In this document: positions 1-8,360 of the stretch, piece after piece
Layout: every line of letters begins with the position of its first letter
Position numbering within the stretch: the stretch's first letter is position 1
Assembly: GCA_023457435.1 (NCBI GenBank)
Contig: JAEWLS010000002.1
Location: 219,683 to 283,682, forward strand
Origin: Pseudomonadota bacterium
Lineage (GTDB): Bacteria; Pseudomonadota; Alphaproteobacteria; Rhizobiales; Rhizobiaceae
Direction of reading: 5' to 3'
DNA: 64,000 nucleotides
Made by a program: the position numbers and the translations under genes
The notes under the pieces: model-generated
What the model was told of the DNA's origin: nothing
Databases searched by the model: none
What the model saw: the letters and a program-made list of their open reading frames with translations, nothing else

Positions 1-337
1 TGCGAAAGAGATCGAGGCGGCCAAGAAGTGGATCCACACCATCGTGGCCGAGCCGGAAGTCGGCGAGATCTATGAGGGTACTGTGGTGAAGACGGCCGAT
101 TTCGGCGCATTCGTCAATTTCTTCGGTCCGCGCGATGGTCTCGTCCACATCTCGCAGCTCGCCAACGAGCGCGTGCAGAAGACCCAGGACGTGGTCAAGG
201 AAGGCCAGAAGGTCTGGGTCAAGCTGATGGGCTTCGACGAGCGCGGCAAGGTCCGTCTCTCGATGAAGGTCGTCGACCAGGAGACCGGCAAGGAAATCGC
301 TCGCGACAAGAAGCAGGAAGCCGAAGACGCTGCCTGA
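1..337 (+). CDS. pnp: Polyribonucleotide nucleotidyltransferase (PNPase), C-terminal part
   Basis: This is the 3' end of a gene whose start lies left of the window; the frame is open from base 2. PNPase is the phosphorolytic 3'-5' exoribonuclease of RNA turnover. The visible part is the C-terminal S1 RNA-binding domain: GEIYEGTVVKTADFGAFVNF, then DGLVHISQL and KVRLSMK, ending in an acidic, lysine-rich tail. The frame upstream of the S1 domain (AKEIEAAKKWI) continues the linker from the KH domain, so a start near base 44 would be artificial. A strong terminator follows 24 bases after the stop. Confidence 0.95.
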   Translation, partial: AKEIEAAKKWIHTIVAEPEVGEIYEGTVVKTADFGAFVNFFGPRDGLVHISQLANERVQKTQDVVKEGQKVWVKLMGFDERGKVRLSMKVVDQETGKEIARDKKQEAEDAA

Positions 338-361
338 TCGATCAGCCGGGGCAACGGCACG

Positions 362-389
362 CGGGCGCAGCGAAAGCTGCGCCCGTTTT
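362..389 (+). terminator. Rho-independent terminator of pnp
   Basis: A perfect 10-bp stem (CGGGCGCAGC at 362-371 and GCTGCGCCCG at 376-385) closes a GAAA tetraloop and is followed by TTTTC. It lies between the pnp stop and the methyltransferase start. Confidence 0.9.
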
Positions 390-421
390 CGTTTTCACAT
401 CCGCTTCTGTATCAGAGCGTC

Positions 422-1423
422 ATGACCATTCTCGCTACGCTTCTGTACCCGTTCGAGACCGACCTCCTGCCTCTGCCGGGGGCAGGAGCACGCGGCATCG
501 TGTGCAACGCGTTGCCGGGGATGCGCCCGCCTGCCGGGTTCGGCGCCGAACTGCAATACGTCCAGGGCTTCCGTCCAGAATATCTTGCGCTTCAGCGCGA
601 ACGACGCTCCGTATCGGCCGAGCCGACCGGCGAGCAATACGATTTGGCCATGGTCGTCGCGGGACGACATCGTCGGCAAAACGACCTGTGGATTGCCGAG
701 GCACTGGCACGGACGAAGCCCGGCGGGACCATTCTTGTGGCCGGCACCAAGAACGATGGTATCGTCAGCCTTCGCAAACGTGTTGCCGGCCTTATACCGC
801 TCGACGGTTCGGCGTCGAAACATCACGGTATCGTATTCTGGATTCGGAAGCCGGCTGACGCGAACGCTGCCGTGGCGGCGCTCACCCCCGCTCCGACGCA
901 GGCGCAGGCTCGCTTCTACACCGTCCCGGGTAGCTTCTCCGCCGACGACGTCGACAGGGGCTCGAAGCTCCTTGCCGACAGCCTGCCAGGCGATCTCAAA
1001 GGCCGTGTTGCGGACTTTTGCGCTGGCTGGGGATACATCGCGTGGCGCTTGGGAGATCATGAGAAGATCGACGCGGTCGATCTCTACGAGGCGGATTACG
1101 CCGCCCTCGAGGCCGCAAGACGGAACCTGGACGGTTTGCCCAGGCGTCTGGAGTTCTATTGGCACGACCTTGTCAGCGAACCGGTCACGACGCGGTATGA
1201 TGCCATCGTCATGAACCCGCCGTTTCATCGTGGGCGTGCTGCGGAGCCGGGCATCGGCCTTGCAATGATCCGCGCCTCTCACGCCGCGCTTAAGCCGGGC
1301 GGCCGGCTGTTCCTGGTGGCCAACAGCGGCCTTCCTTACGAGGCAGCGCTCGCATCCCTTTTCAAGGACGGCGGACAGATCGTGCGCGAGGCCGGCTTCA
1401 AGGTGCTGTGGGCGAAGAGGTAG
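422..1423 (+). CDS. Class I SAM-dependent methyltransferase, RsmC-like
   Basis: The protein is 333 aa and resembles RsmC/RlmG-type enzymes, which methylate guanine N2 in rRNA. It has two methyltransferase-like halves: a degenerate N-terminal half (about residues 1-150) and a catalytic C-terminal half. The catalytic half has VADFCAGWGYIAWRLG as the SAM-binding loop, an acidic strand end (DAVDLYEAD) and the NPPF motif at 265-268 followed by H, typical of N-methylation of purines. The start ATG lies 32 bases after the pnp terminator and has a poor Shine-Dalgarno, so it may be expressed weakly. The rRNA target is inferred from family only. Confidence 0.82.
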   Translation: MTILATLLYPFETDLLPLPGAGARGIVCNALPGMRPPAGFGAELQYVQGFRPEYLALQRERRSVSAEPTGEQYDLAMVVAGRHRRQNDLWIAEALARTKPGGTILVAGTKNDGIVSLRKRVAGLIPLDGSASKHHGIVFWIRKPADANAAVAALTPAPTQAQARFYTVPGSFSADDVDRGSKLLADSLPGDLKGRVADFCAGWGYIAWRLGDHEKIDAVDLYEADYAALEAARRNLDGLPRRLEFYWHDLVSEPVTTRYDAIVMNPPFHRGRAAEPGIGLAMIRASHAALKPGGRLFLVANSGLPYEAALASLFKDGGQIVREAGFKVLWAKR

Positions 1424-1444
1424 CGAGCAGGCTGGCGCGACGCT

Positions 1445-2977
1445 CTAGTGGTAGTTCGCCACCCGCTTCGGCATTTCGTTCTGGGTCGTGATGATGAGCG
1501 GGGCAGGGCGCCCGAAGTAGAAACCTTGCACAACATCGCAGCCTGCGGCGCGTAGCATGGTGGCCTGGTGCTCGGTTTCCACGCCTTCGGCAATCGTGTG
1601 AACGCCGAGGGCGCGCGAGAGCCCGACGATAGTCGATACCACCGCCCCGGACGATGCGTCCTGCTCGAGTCGGCTGACGAACGACCGGTCGATCTTCAGC
1701 TTCTGGAACGAGAAGTCGATGAGGTAGCTGAGGTTCGAGTACCCTGTTCCGAAATCGTCGACAGCAACGGAGATCCCCATGCTGGAGAGCTCCTTGAGTA
1801 TTGCGGCGGCGCGGTCCTTGTCCTGCATCATCGCCGTTTCGGTGACTTCGAGTTCGAGACGGCGCGGCGCGATGCCGGTTTCGGCCATGACCGAGCGCAC
1901 GAGCTGCAGGAAATCCTTCGTCATGAACTGCACGGGCGAAATGTTCACCGCGACGAAGCATTCGTCCGGCAGCGCGCGAGCGTCGTTGCAGGCGCGCCGC
2001 AAAACCCATTCGCCGATCGGCCCGATCATGCCGGTCTCTTCGGCGATTGGCACGAATTCCATAGGCGGGATCATCCCGCGCTGCGGATGGCGCCAGCGCA
2101 GAAGTGCTTCGTATCCAACGATCTTCCCGGTGCCGAGGTCGTGCTGGGGTTGGTAATGGAGCTCGAAATCCCCACGGGTGAAAGCCGTGTGAAGCTCCGA
2201 CTCGATCCACTGACGATGGTCGGCGACTTGGCCCATATGCGGCTGGAAGACAGCCCAATTTCCGATCCCGGCGGCGCGAGCATGCTGCAGCGCCAGGTTC
2301 GATCTACGGAGCAACAAGACCGGATCGGTGCCGTCCTTCGGCATCGCCACGATACCCACCGAGATGTTCACCGACTGCAGGTGCGTTGAGAGCTGGTACG
2401 GCTTCATCAGCATCTCGATGATACGGTCGGTGAGCTGATCGATTGGCTCGCTGGTCTTGCTGTCCGGCAGCAGGATGGCGAATTCGCCAGCTCCGATGCG
2501 GCCTATCACCACGCCCTCGGGGAGGTTCTCGCGGAGGCGCCCGGAGATCGCCTTGATGAGCTCGTCGCCCTGCGTGTATCCAATCGCGTCGTTGATGTGC
2601 TTGAAGCGGTCGATGTCGATGTCGATCATGAACACCGGCTCGCCGCTGCGCGCGGTCGCAACAGCGGACTCGGCGATCTTCCCGATCATCGCGCTGCGCC
2701 CGAGCAGTCCGGTGAGCTTGTCGACCTGGGTCTCACGGAACACATAGCCAGCGGACTCGTCCACGCCTGCGAAGAAGGACAGCGATGACCCCGCCGCGGC
2801 GAGGGCGCAGAGGGACGCGATAATCGCGCCGATGACCTCACCGGGAAGGATTTCGAGCTCGGCGCCCATGCCGATGCGCAGGCCCCAGAGTCCGATGATG
2901 AAACTGCCGATGCCCGCCGCTGAAATAGTCAGCAGGCGGAAGACGGGCGACCGGGTCGGGTTACGGGTGTCCTGCAT
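1445..2977 (-). CDS. Membrane-anchored GGDEF-EAL protein, probable c-di-GMP phosphodiesterase
   Basis: The protein is 510 aa from the ATG at 2977, preceded by GAGGACG; a TTG 12 bases upstream is an alternative. Two hydrophobic segments (about residues 13-35 and 46-70) anchor it in the inner membrane. The GGDEF domain (about 85-245) has GAGEF where active diguanylate cyclases have GGDEF, so cyclase activity is unlikely. The EAL domain (about 255-500) keeps EALLRW, EVTET, DDFGTGYS, KIDRSF and AEGVE, the metal and catalytic set of active phosphodiesterases. The likely role is c-di-GMP hydrolysis, with the degenerate GGDEF as a possible regulatory module. Confidence 0.88.
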   Translation of the reverse strand: MQDTRNPTRSPVFRLLTISAAGIGSFIIGLWGLRIGMGAELEILPGEVIGAIIASLCALAAAGSSLSFFAGVDESAGYVFRETQVDKLTGLLGRSAMIGKIAESAVATARSGEPVFMIDIDIDRFKHINDAIGYTQGDELIKAISGRLRENLPEGVVIGRIGAGEFAILLPDSKTSEPIDQLTDRIIEMLMKPYQLSTHLQSVNISVGIVAMPKDGTDPVLLLRRSNLALQHARAAGIGNWAVFQPHMGQVADHRQWIESELHTAFTRGDFELHYQPQHDLGTGKIVGYEALLRWRHPQRGMIPPMEFVPIAEETGMIGPIGEWVLRRACNDARALPDECFVAVNISPVQFMTKDFLQLVRSVMAETGIAPRRLELEVTETAMMQDKDRAAAILKELSSMGISVAVDDFGTGYSNLSYLIDFSFQKLKIDRSFVSRLEQDASSGAVVSTIVGLSRALGVHTIAEGVETEHQATMLRAAGCDVVQGFYFGRPAPLIITTQNEMPKRVANYH

Positions 2978-3071
2978 GAACGTCCTCAATCAGGCACAGT
3001 TCTAGGACGTCGACCCTTAGGATCCGTTTCCGGGAATGGTTTAAGTTTCGATAATAGTGTGCGGGCGCTGG

Positions 3072-3878
3072 CTAGTCCGCACCGAACTTTTTCAGCTCGT
3101 CCAGCGTCGGCATGGAGACGGTGTGATAGCCTGAATCCACATAGTGGATCTCGCCCGTCACGCCGCCGGACAGATCCGACAGCAGGTACAGTGCCGAGCC
3201 GCCAACCTCGTCGAGCGTTATCGGCCGGCGCAGCGGCGAATTGCGCTGCTGGAACGAGAACATGTGCCTCGCGTCGGCGATGCCGGCGCCAGCCAGCGTG
3301 CGCACCGGACCGGCCGAGATGGCGTTCACGCGGATGCCGCGCGGCCCGAAGTCGTTAGCCAGGTAGCGCACGCTGGCCTCGAGCCCGGCCTTGGCGACGC
3401 CCATCACGTTATAGTTCGGCATCACGCGCACCGAGCCCGCATAGGTGAGCGTGATCATCGATCCGCCTTCGCTCATAAGCGCGGCGGCGCGCTTCGCAAC
3501 CTCCGTGAACGAAAAGCAGGAGATGACCATCGTGCGGATGAAATTCTCGCGGGTCGTATCGGCGTAGAGGCCCTTCAACTCGTTCTTGTCCGAGAATCCG
3601 ATGGCGTGCACGACGAAATCCAGCCTGCCCCACTCGGACTCAAGCGTGTCGAAGGCTGCATCGACCGTGGCGATGTCCTCGACATCGCAGGGGATGACAA
3701 GCTTAGCTCCCAACTGGTCGGCTAGCGGCTTGACCCGCCGCCCGAACGCCTCGCCCTGATAGGTCAGCGCGATCTCGGCGCCATGATCGGCGAGCGTCCG
3801 CGCAATGCCATAGGCGATCGAGTGGTCGTTCGCGATGCCCATGACCAGGCCGCGTCGGCCCTTCATCAGCCCTTCCAT
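3072..3878 (-). CDS. fabI: Enoyl-[acyl-carrier-protein] reductase (NADH)
   Basis: This 268-aa FabI reduces trans-2-enoyl-ACP in the last step of each fatty-acid elongation cycle. It has the FabI nucleotide-binding pattern GIANDHSIAYGIA near the N terminus and the active-site group Y146, Y156 and K163 in LTYAGS...YNVMGVAK, the same numbers as in E. coli FabI. GAGGG seven bases upstream supports the start at 3878. It is the last gene of fabA-fabB-fabI, 10 bases after the fabB stop, so the three genes probably form one operon for unsaturated fatty-acid synthesis. Confidence 0.95.
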   Translation of the reverse strand: MEGLMKGRRGLVMGIANDHSIAYGIARTLADHGAEIALTYQGEAFGRRVKPLADQLGAKLVIPCDVEDIATVDAAFDTLESEWGRLDFVVHAIGFSDKNELKGLYADTTRENFIRTMVISCFSFTEVAKRAAALMSEGGSMITLTYAGSVRVMPNYNVMGVAKAGLEASVRYLANDFGPRGIRVNAISAGPVRTLAGAGIADARHMFSFQQRNSPLRRPITLDEVGGSALYLLSDLSGGVTGEIHYVDSGYHTVSMPTLDELKKFGAD

Positions 3879-3888
3879 GCCTGTACCC

Positions 3889-5109
3889 TCAGCCGTTGTA
3901 GCGCTGCATCACCAGCGTCGCGTTGGTGCCGCCAAATCCGAACGAATTCGAGAGCACCGTATCGATCTTGGCGTCGTCGATCCGCTTGCGCACGATCGGC
4001 ATGCCCTCGAACTCAGGATCGAGCGTCTCGATGTGCGCGCTCTCGCCGATGAAGCGGCCTTGCATCATGAGGAGGGAGTAGATCGCCTCCTGCACGCCAG
4101 CGCCGCCTAGGCAGTGCCCGGTAAGCGATTTGGTCGAGGTTATGTAGGGCATCTTCTCGCCGAACACCTCGCGGATTGCGCCCATTTCCTTGGAGTCGCC
4201 GACGGGGGTCGAGGTCCCGTGCGTGTTGATGTAGTCGATGGGGCCGTCGACGGTGGCGATCGCTTGACGCATGCAGCGGATTGCGCCCTCGCCGGATGGT
4301 GCCACCATGTCATAGCCATCGGACGTCGCGCCATATCCGACGACCTCCGCGTAAATCTTGGCGCCACGCGCCTTGGCGTGCTCGAGTTCCTCGAGCACGA
4401 GGACACCGGCGCCGCCGGCAATGACGAAGCCGTCGCGGTTTACATCGTAGGCGCGCGAAGCCTTTTCAGGCGTGTCGTTGTACTTGGTCGACATCGCACC
4501 CATTGCGTCGAACAGGTTGGACATCGTCCAGTCGAGTTCTTCGTGGCCGCCGGCGAAGACGATGTCCTGTTTGCCCCACTGGATGAGCTCGAACGCGTTG
4601 CCGACGCAGTGCGCCGAGGTCGAGCATGCAGACGAGATCGAATAGTTGACGCCGTGGATCTTGAACCACGTAGCGAGTGTGGCGGACGCCGTTGAAGACA
4701 TCGCCTTGGGCACCGCAAACGGTCCGATACGCTTTGGGCTGTGGTTCTTTATCGTCGTTTCAGCGGCGTCGACAATGATCCGTGTCGACGGCCCGCCGGA
4801 ACCCATCACGATCCCGGTCCTCTCGTTGGTGATGTCGCTTTCCGCCAGGCCCGAATCGTCTATCGCCTGCTGCATGGCGACGTGATTCCACGCACCGCCG
4901 CGATGCAGGAAGCGCATCGCACGCCGGTCGACAAGCTCGGTCGGATCGAGCGTCGGCTTCCCCCAGACCTGGCACTTGAAACCGTGTTCGGCGAAATCGG
5001 GCGAGAAACTTATCCCTGATTTCGCGTCGCGGAGCGAAGCGGTCACCTCTTCGGCGGTGTTGCCGATCGAGGACACGATACCGAGACCGGTCACGACGAC
5101 GCGTCGCAT
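3889..5109 (-). CDS. fabB: Beta-ketoacyl-ACP synthase I
   Basis: The 406-aa condensing enzyme elongates unsaturated acyl-ACPs with malonyl-ACP. The thiolase-fold catalytic triad is visible: C162 in SSACSTSAH, H297 in NTHGTSTPVGD and H332 in LTGHCLGGAG. The frame is open far upstream, but MRRVVVTGLG at 5109 is the family start and is preceded by AAGGAGCT, so longer versions are rejected. It lies 23 bases downstream of fabA. The fabA-fabB pair is the classical anaerobic route to cis-vaccenate. Confidence 0.96.
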   Translation of the reverse strand: MRRVVVTGLGIVSSIGNTAEEVTASLRDAKSGISFSPDFAEHGFKCQVWGKPTLDPTELVDRRAMRFLHRGGAWNHVAMQQAIDDSGLAESDITNERTGIVMGSGGPSTRIIVDAAETTIKNHSPKRIGPFAVPKAMSSTASATLATWFKIHGVNYSISSACSTSAHCVGNAFELIQWGKQDIVFAGGHEELDWTMSNLFDAMGAMSTKYNDTPEKASRAYDVNRDGFVIAGGAGVLVLEELEHAKARGAKIYAEVVGYGATSDGYDMVAPSGEGAIRCMRQAIATVDGPIDYINTHGTSTPVGDSKEMGAIREVFGEKMPYITSTKSLTGHCLGGAGVQEAIYSLLMMQGRFIGESAHIETLDPEFEGMPIVRKRIDDAKIDTVLSNSFGFGGTNATLVMQRYNG

Positions 5110-5132
5110 GGGTAGCTCCTTCCAGATGTGGT

Positions 5133-5645
5133 TCAGGCAGCCTGTTTGGCGAGGCCAACCCGCAGGTCGGTCGCAGTATAGATGATTTCCCCGTCGGCCT
5201 TCAGCCAGCCATCGGCGATGCCAAGCACGAGACGTCCGCGCATCACGCGCTTGAAATCGACGCCGTACTCGACGAGCTTCGTCTTTGGCGTCACCATGCC
5301 TTTGAACTTCACTTCGCCGGTGGACAAGGCCATGCCCTTGCCCGGCTCCCCGAGCCAGCCAAGATAAAAACCGGTCATCTGCCACATCGCGTCGAGGCCG
5401 AGGCAACCTGGCATGACCGGATTCTGGATGAAATGGCAGGGGAAGAACCAGAGATCGCGGTGGATCGCAAATTCGGCACGGATGTATCCCTTGCCGTGCT
5501 CGCCGCCCTCTTCGGAAATGTCCGTTATTCGGTCGAACATCAGCATCGGCGGATAGGGCAACTGAGCGTTACCTTCGCCGAAGAGTTCGCCCCGCGCGCA
5601 GGCGAGCAAGTCGTCGTAGTCGTAGCTCGATTTGCGCTCGGCCAT
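5133..5645 (-). CDS. fabA: 3-hydroxydecanoyl-ACP dehydratase/isomerase
   Basis: This 170-aa single-hotdog enzyme dehydrates 3-hydroxydecanoyl-ACP and isomerises trans-2- to cis-3-decenoyl-ACP, the entry point to unsaturated fatty acids. The catalytic pair H71 and D85 is visible in PCHFIQNPVMPGCLGLDAMW, matching H70/D84 of E. coli. The start MAERKSSYDY at 5645 has GGGAGA upstream and matches the family length; longer upstream frames are spurious. It is the first gene of fabABI and is divergent from irr. Confidence 0.96.
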   Translation of the reverse strand: MAERKSSYDYDDLLACARGELFGEGNAQLPYPPMLMFDRITDISEEGGEHGKGYIRAEFAIHRDLWFFPCHFIQNPVMPGCLGLDAMWQMTGFYLGWLGEPGKGMALSTGEVKFKGMVTPKTKLVEYGVDFKRVMRGRLVLGIADGWLKADGEIIYTATDLRVGLAKQAA

Positions 5646-5719
5646 GTTTTCTCCCGGGGTTTCACGGCGTAGGGGTCTGACTAGCACGGCTTTCGACGCC
5701 GTGTGAACAGGAGAAGCCC

Positions 5720-6259
5720 GTGCGGGACCAGGCTTCGTCAAAGTGGCGGTATTGCCGGGTTCCGCGTGACGGAATATACAGTTTCTCGCGGTACCAGCTC
5801 TTTGCGGCGCCGGATGCGATTCGCGCATTCGGGCTGATCAATGGGAACTCACGGTTGCGGGCAACGATCGAGCAGCGAGTACGGGACGCCGGGTTGCGTC
5901 CGACCAGACAGCGTACCGCGCTGGCTGAGCTTCTTTTCGCCAAGGGCGACCGCCATCTTTCGGCGGAAGAGCTGCATGAAGAAGCACAGACAGCCGGCGT
6001 CGAGGTTTCGCTCGCGACCGTTTACAACGCACTTCACCAGTTCACCGAAGCAGGCCTGCTGCGGATTCTCGCGGTCGAAGGTTCGCGCACCTATTTCGAT
6101 ACGAACACGTCCGATCACCATCATTTCTTCGTCGAAGGCGAGAACCGCGTCGTCGACATCTGCGGCGGGCCGGTGACCGTCTCCAACCTGCCGGAGCCTC
6201 CGGAAGGCATGGAGATCGCCAATGTGGATATCGTCGTGAGGCTGCGGCCGAAACGCTAG
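5720..6259 (+). CDS. irr: Iron response regulator Irr (Fur family)
   Basis: Irr is the haem-responsive Fur-family regulator of iron genes in Hyphomicrobiales. The conserved part begins at VRDAGLRPTRQRTALAELL and continues through a winged helix (SAEELHEEA...SLATVYNALHQF) to the metal/haem-binding DHHHFFVEGE. The GTG at 5720 has AGGAGAAG upstream and gives 179 aa, about 40-50 residues longer at the N terminus than most Irr proteins. A TTG just before RATIEQ would give the usual length, so the start is uncertain. No haem-regulatory Cys-Pro motif is present in either form. It is divergent from fabABI, an arrangement common in rhizobia. Confidence 0.9.
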   Translation: MRDQASSKWRYCRVPRDGIYSFSRYQLFAAPDAIRAFGLINGNSRLRATIEQRVRDAGLRPTRQRTALAELLFAKGDRHLSAEELHEEAQTAGVEVSLATVYNALHQFTEAGLLRILAVEGSRTYFDTNTSDHHHFFVEGENRVVDICGGPVTVSNLPEPPEGMEIANVDIVVRLRPKR

Positions 6260-6268
6260 GCTGCGATT

Positions 6269-6805
6269 TCAGTCTGCTACGGTCTCGCCGGGGTACGCTC
6301 CCCAGACCTGCTGCTGGTTGACCCAGCCGCGCGTTCCCGAAAACTCCATCTCGCACCAATTGCCATTGCAGGCGCGTATGGTGCCGATCACGCCGGGTTC
6401 CACTTCGGCAACAAGGCGTCCGTCATCCCTCGGCTCGTTCCGCAACGCGATGCGCGCATCCTTTCCGCGCTGCCAGGGCGTCACGATCGCAGTGCGCTTG
6501 CCTGAAAGCAGGGACTGGTTGACCCAGCCCTCTGTGCCGTCCGCGTCGCGCACCTTTCGCCAGTTGTCGTACTCCTGGATGATCTCCATCGGCAGCCCCG
6601 ACTTCGTATACATCCAGTCGATGGGGTAGTTGAGCCCCGGCCCGATGCGCAGGTTCACTTTCGCCGATTTGAGGCTGACGAAGCGAGGCAGGGGCAGGCC
6701 GCTCGGCCCGATCGATGACGTTCTCATCGTATCCAGCGCCTGCTGCGCATAGGCAGGAACGCCGAGCAGGGTGATAAGGATGACGGTTGCGATCGGTTTG
6801 AACAT
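6269..6805 (-). CDS. Exported SH3-domain protein
   Basis: The protein is about 178 aa with a signal peptide (FKPIATVILITLLGVPAYA) followed by two bacterial SH3 modules: VNLRIGPGLNYP...GTEGWV and ARIALRNEPRDD...GTRGWV. Such proteins are periplasmic and usually bind peptidoglycan or partner proteins. The ATG at 6805 is preferred; a GTG four codons upstream is possible. The gene is convergent with irr, only 9 bases away, and divergent from the dehydrogenase at 6967. No catalytic domain is present, so the exact role is unknown. Confidence 0.85.
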   Translation of the reverse strand: MFKPIATVILITLLGVPAYAQQALDTMRTSSIGPSGLPLPRFVSLKSAKVNLRIGPGLNYPIDWMYTKSGLPMEIIQEYDNWRKVRDADGTEGWVNQSLLSGKRTAIVTPWQRGKDARIALRNEPRDDGRLVAEVEPGVIGTIRACNGNWCEMEFSGTRGWVNQQQVWGAYPGETVAD

Positions 6806-6966
6806 GCTACTCGACACCGGACGCTCGGCCGCAGCGGGAACGCCCGCCTCGGCCTTTTTCTTTGTTTTCGGCCGGGTGTCTTGATACAGAACGGACCGGC
6901 GCTCTCCTTCGGAGTTTCGCCTGTCTTGGTTAAAGAGGTCTCAACAGGACCCGGCTCGAGGAAACG

Positions 6967-7968
6967 ATGGCAGGCCGAAAGAAGCCCATTGTTGTCATCA
7001 CCCGAAAACTTCCGGATCCGGTCGAGACTCGTATGCGCGAGCTCTTCGACGCGCGCCTGAACATCGACGACGCGCCGATGACGCAGCCGCAGCTCGTTGC
7101 TGCGATGCGTGAAGCCGACGTGCTCGTTCCGACGGTGACTGACCGCATCGACGAGGCGGTGATCGCGCAGGCGGGTCCGAGCTTGAAACTGATCGCCAAT
7201 TTCGGCAACGGAACCGACAACATCGATGTAGAGGCTGCGGGCGCGCGTCACATTACCGTAACCAACACGCCGAACGTGCTGACCGAAGACACGGCGGACA
7301 TGACGATGGCGCTTATCGTCGCCGGGCCGCGCAGGCTCACGGAGGGCGCGGAGGTCATGCGCACCGGACAGAAATGGGCAGGCTGGTCGCCGACCTGGAT
7401 GCTCGGGCGCCGCATCTGGGGCAAGCGCCTCGGCATTGTCGGCATGGGCAGGATAGGAACGGCCGTTGCACGGCGCGCGAAGGCGTTCGGCCTGTCGATC
7501 CACTACCACAACCGCAAGAAGGTCGCGCCGCACATCGAGGATGAACTGGAGGCGACGTATTGGGAGAGCCTCGACCAGATGCTTGCCCGCATGGACATCA
7601 TATCGGTCAATTGTCCTTCGACCCCTGCAACATACCACTTGCTGTCGGCGCGCCGCCTCGCGCTGATGCAACCGACGGCCTATCTCGTCAACGCCGCGCG
7701 CGGGGGGATCATCGACGAGGAAGCGCTAATCAAACTGCTCCAGGAAGACCGCATTGCCGGCGCAGGACTGGACGTCTTCGAGAACGAGCCGAAGGTGAAT
7801 CCGAAGCTGATCAAGCTCGCGCAGAAGAACAAGGTCGTGCTCCTGCCGCACATGGGCTCGGCCACCATCGAAGGCCGGATCGACATGGGCGAGAAGGTAA
7901 TTGTGAACATCCGCACTTTCATAGACGGCCACCGCCCGCCGGACCGCGTCCTGCCGCGTCGCGCCTAG
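6967..7968 (+). CDS. D-2-hydroxyacid dehydrogenase (glyoxylate/hydroxypyruvate reductase type)
   Basis: This 333-aa enzyme belongs to the D-isomer-specific 2-hydroxyacid dehydrogenases, which interconvert 2-oxo and D-2-hydroxy acids with NAD(P)H. Visible elements are the catalytic-domain edge NFGNGTDNIDVEAA, the Rossmann motif GMGRIGTAVARRAKAFG, the arginine loop NAARGGIIDE, ENEP and the catalytic histidine in LLPHMGSAT. GAGGAAACG precedes the ATG. The stop overlaps the stop of the convergent aconitase-X gene within one CTAG. The glyoxylate reductase name is by resemblance; the substrate cannot be read from sequence. Confidence 0.88.
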   Translation: MAGRKKPIVVITRKLPDPVETRMRELFDARLNIDDAPMTQPQLVAAMREADVLVPTVTDRIDEAVIAQAGPSLKLIANFGNGTDNIDVEAAGARHITVTNTPNVLTEDTADMTMALIVAGPRRLTEGAEVMRTGQKWAGWSPTWMLGRRIWGKRLGIVGMGRIGTAVARRAKAFGLSIHYHNRKKVAPHIEDELEATYWESLDQMLARMDIISVNCPSTPATYHLLSARRLALMQPTAYLVNAARGGIIDEEALIKLLQEDRIAGAGLDVFENEPKVNPKLIKLAQKNKVVLLPHMGSATIEGRIDMGEKVIVNIRTFIDGHRPPDRVLPRRA

Positions 7969-8360
7969 CTGACCGAAACCCGCTGTCCGCTGAAGGCCGC
8001 GAAACGCTGGCGGTTGAGCCTGACCGCGATCGGCACTGGCCAGCCCATCTCGCGCGCCACGATCAGTCCGAGGAGCAGGATGGCGTCCGGCTCGTGCAGA
8101 ACAAGCGCCACCGGTGCCCTGCCAGCGTGCACGAGTTCGAGCAGCACGGCGGAAGCGGAAGAGGATCCGATCGTGCCTGGGAGGAAGAGAACGCTCCCCG
8201 AAATGCTGAGACCGCGCTGTGGGTGTCGGGCGTCGATGATGTTGCCCGTTTGCGGGTCGACGCCGCCCCAGAAACTGATCGGCGCGCCAAGCACCAGTGC
8301 CGCGCCCTCGCCGGGTGCCCCCGCGACGAGCAATTCCTCGTAAGCAAGTCTCGCGCTCAT
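7965..8360 (-). CDS. Aconitase X small (swivelling) subunit, DUF126 family
   Basis: This 131-aa protein matches the small subunit of split aconitase X, a hydrolyase related to aconitase. Visible are the GGVDPQTGNIID segment, RHPQRGLSISGSVL and the GTIGSSSASA serine loop thought to act in catalysis. Its ATG overlaps the stop of the large-subunit gene by 4 bases (ATGA), so the two are translationally coupled. Characterised members are cis-3-hydroxy-L-proline dehydratases in bacteria and phosphomevalonate dehydratases in archaea; the substrate here is not determined. Confidence 0.82.
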   Translation of the reverse strand: MSARLAYEELLVAGAPGEGAALVLGAPISFWGGVDPQTGNIIDARHPQRGLSISGSVLFLPGTIGSSSASAVLLELVHAGRAPVALVLHEPDAILLLGLIVAREMGWPVPIAVRLNRQRFAAFSGQRVSVS

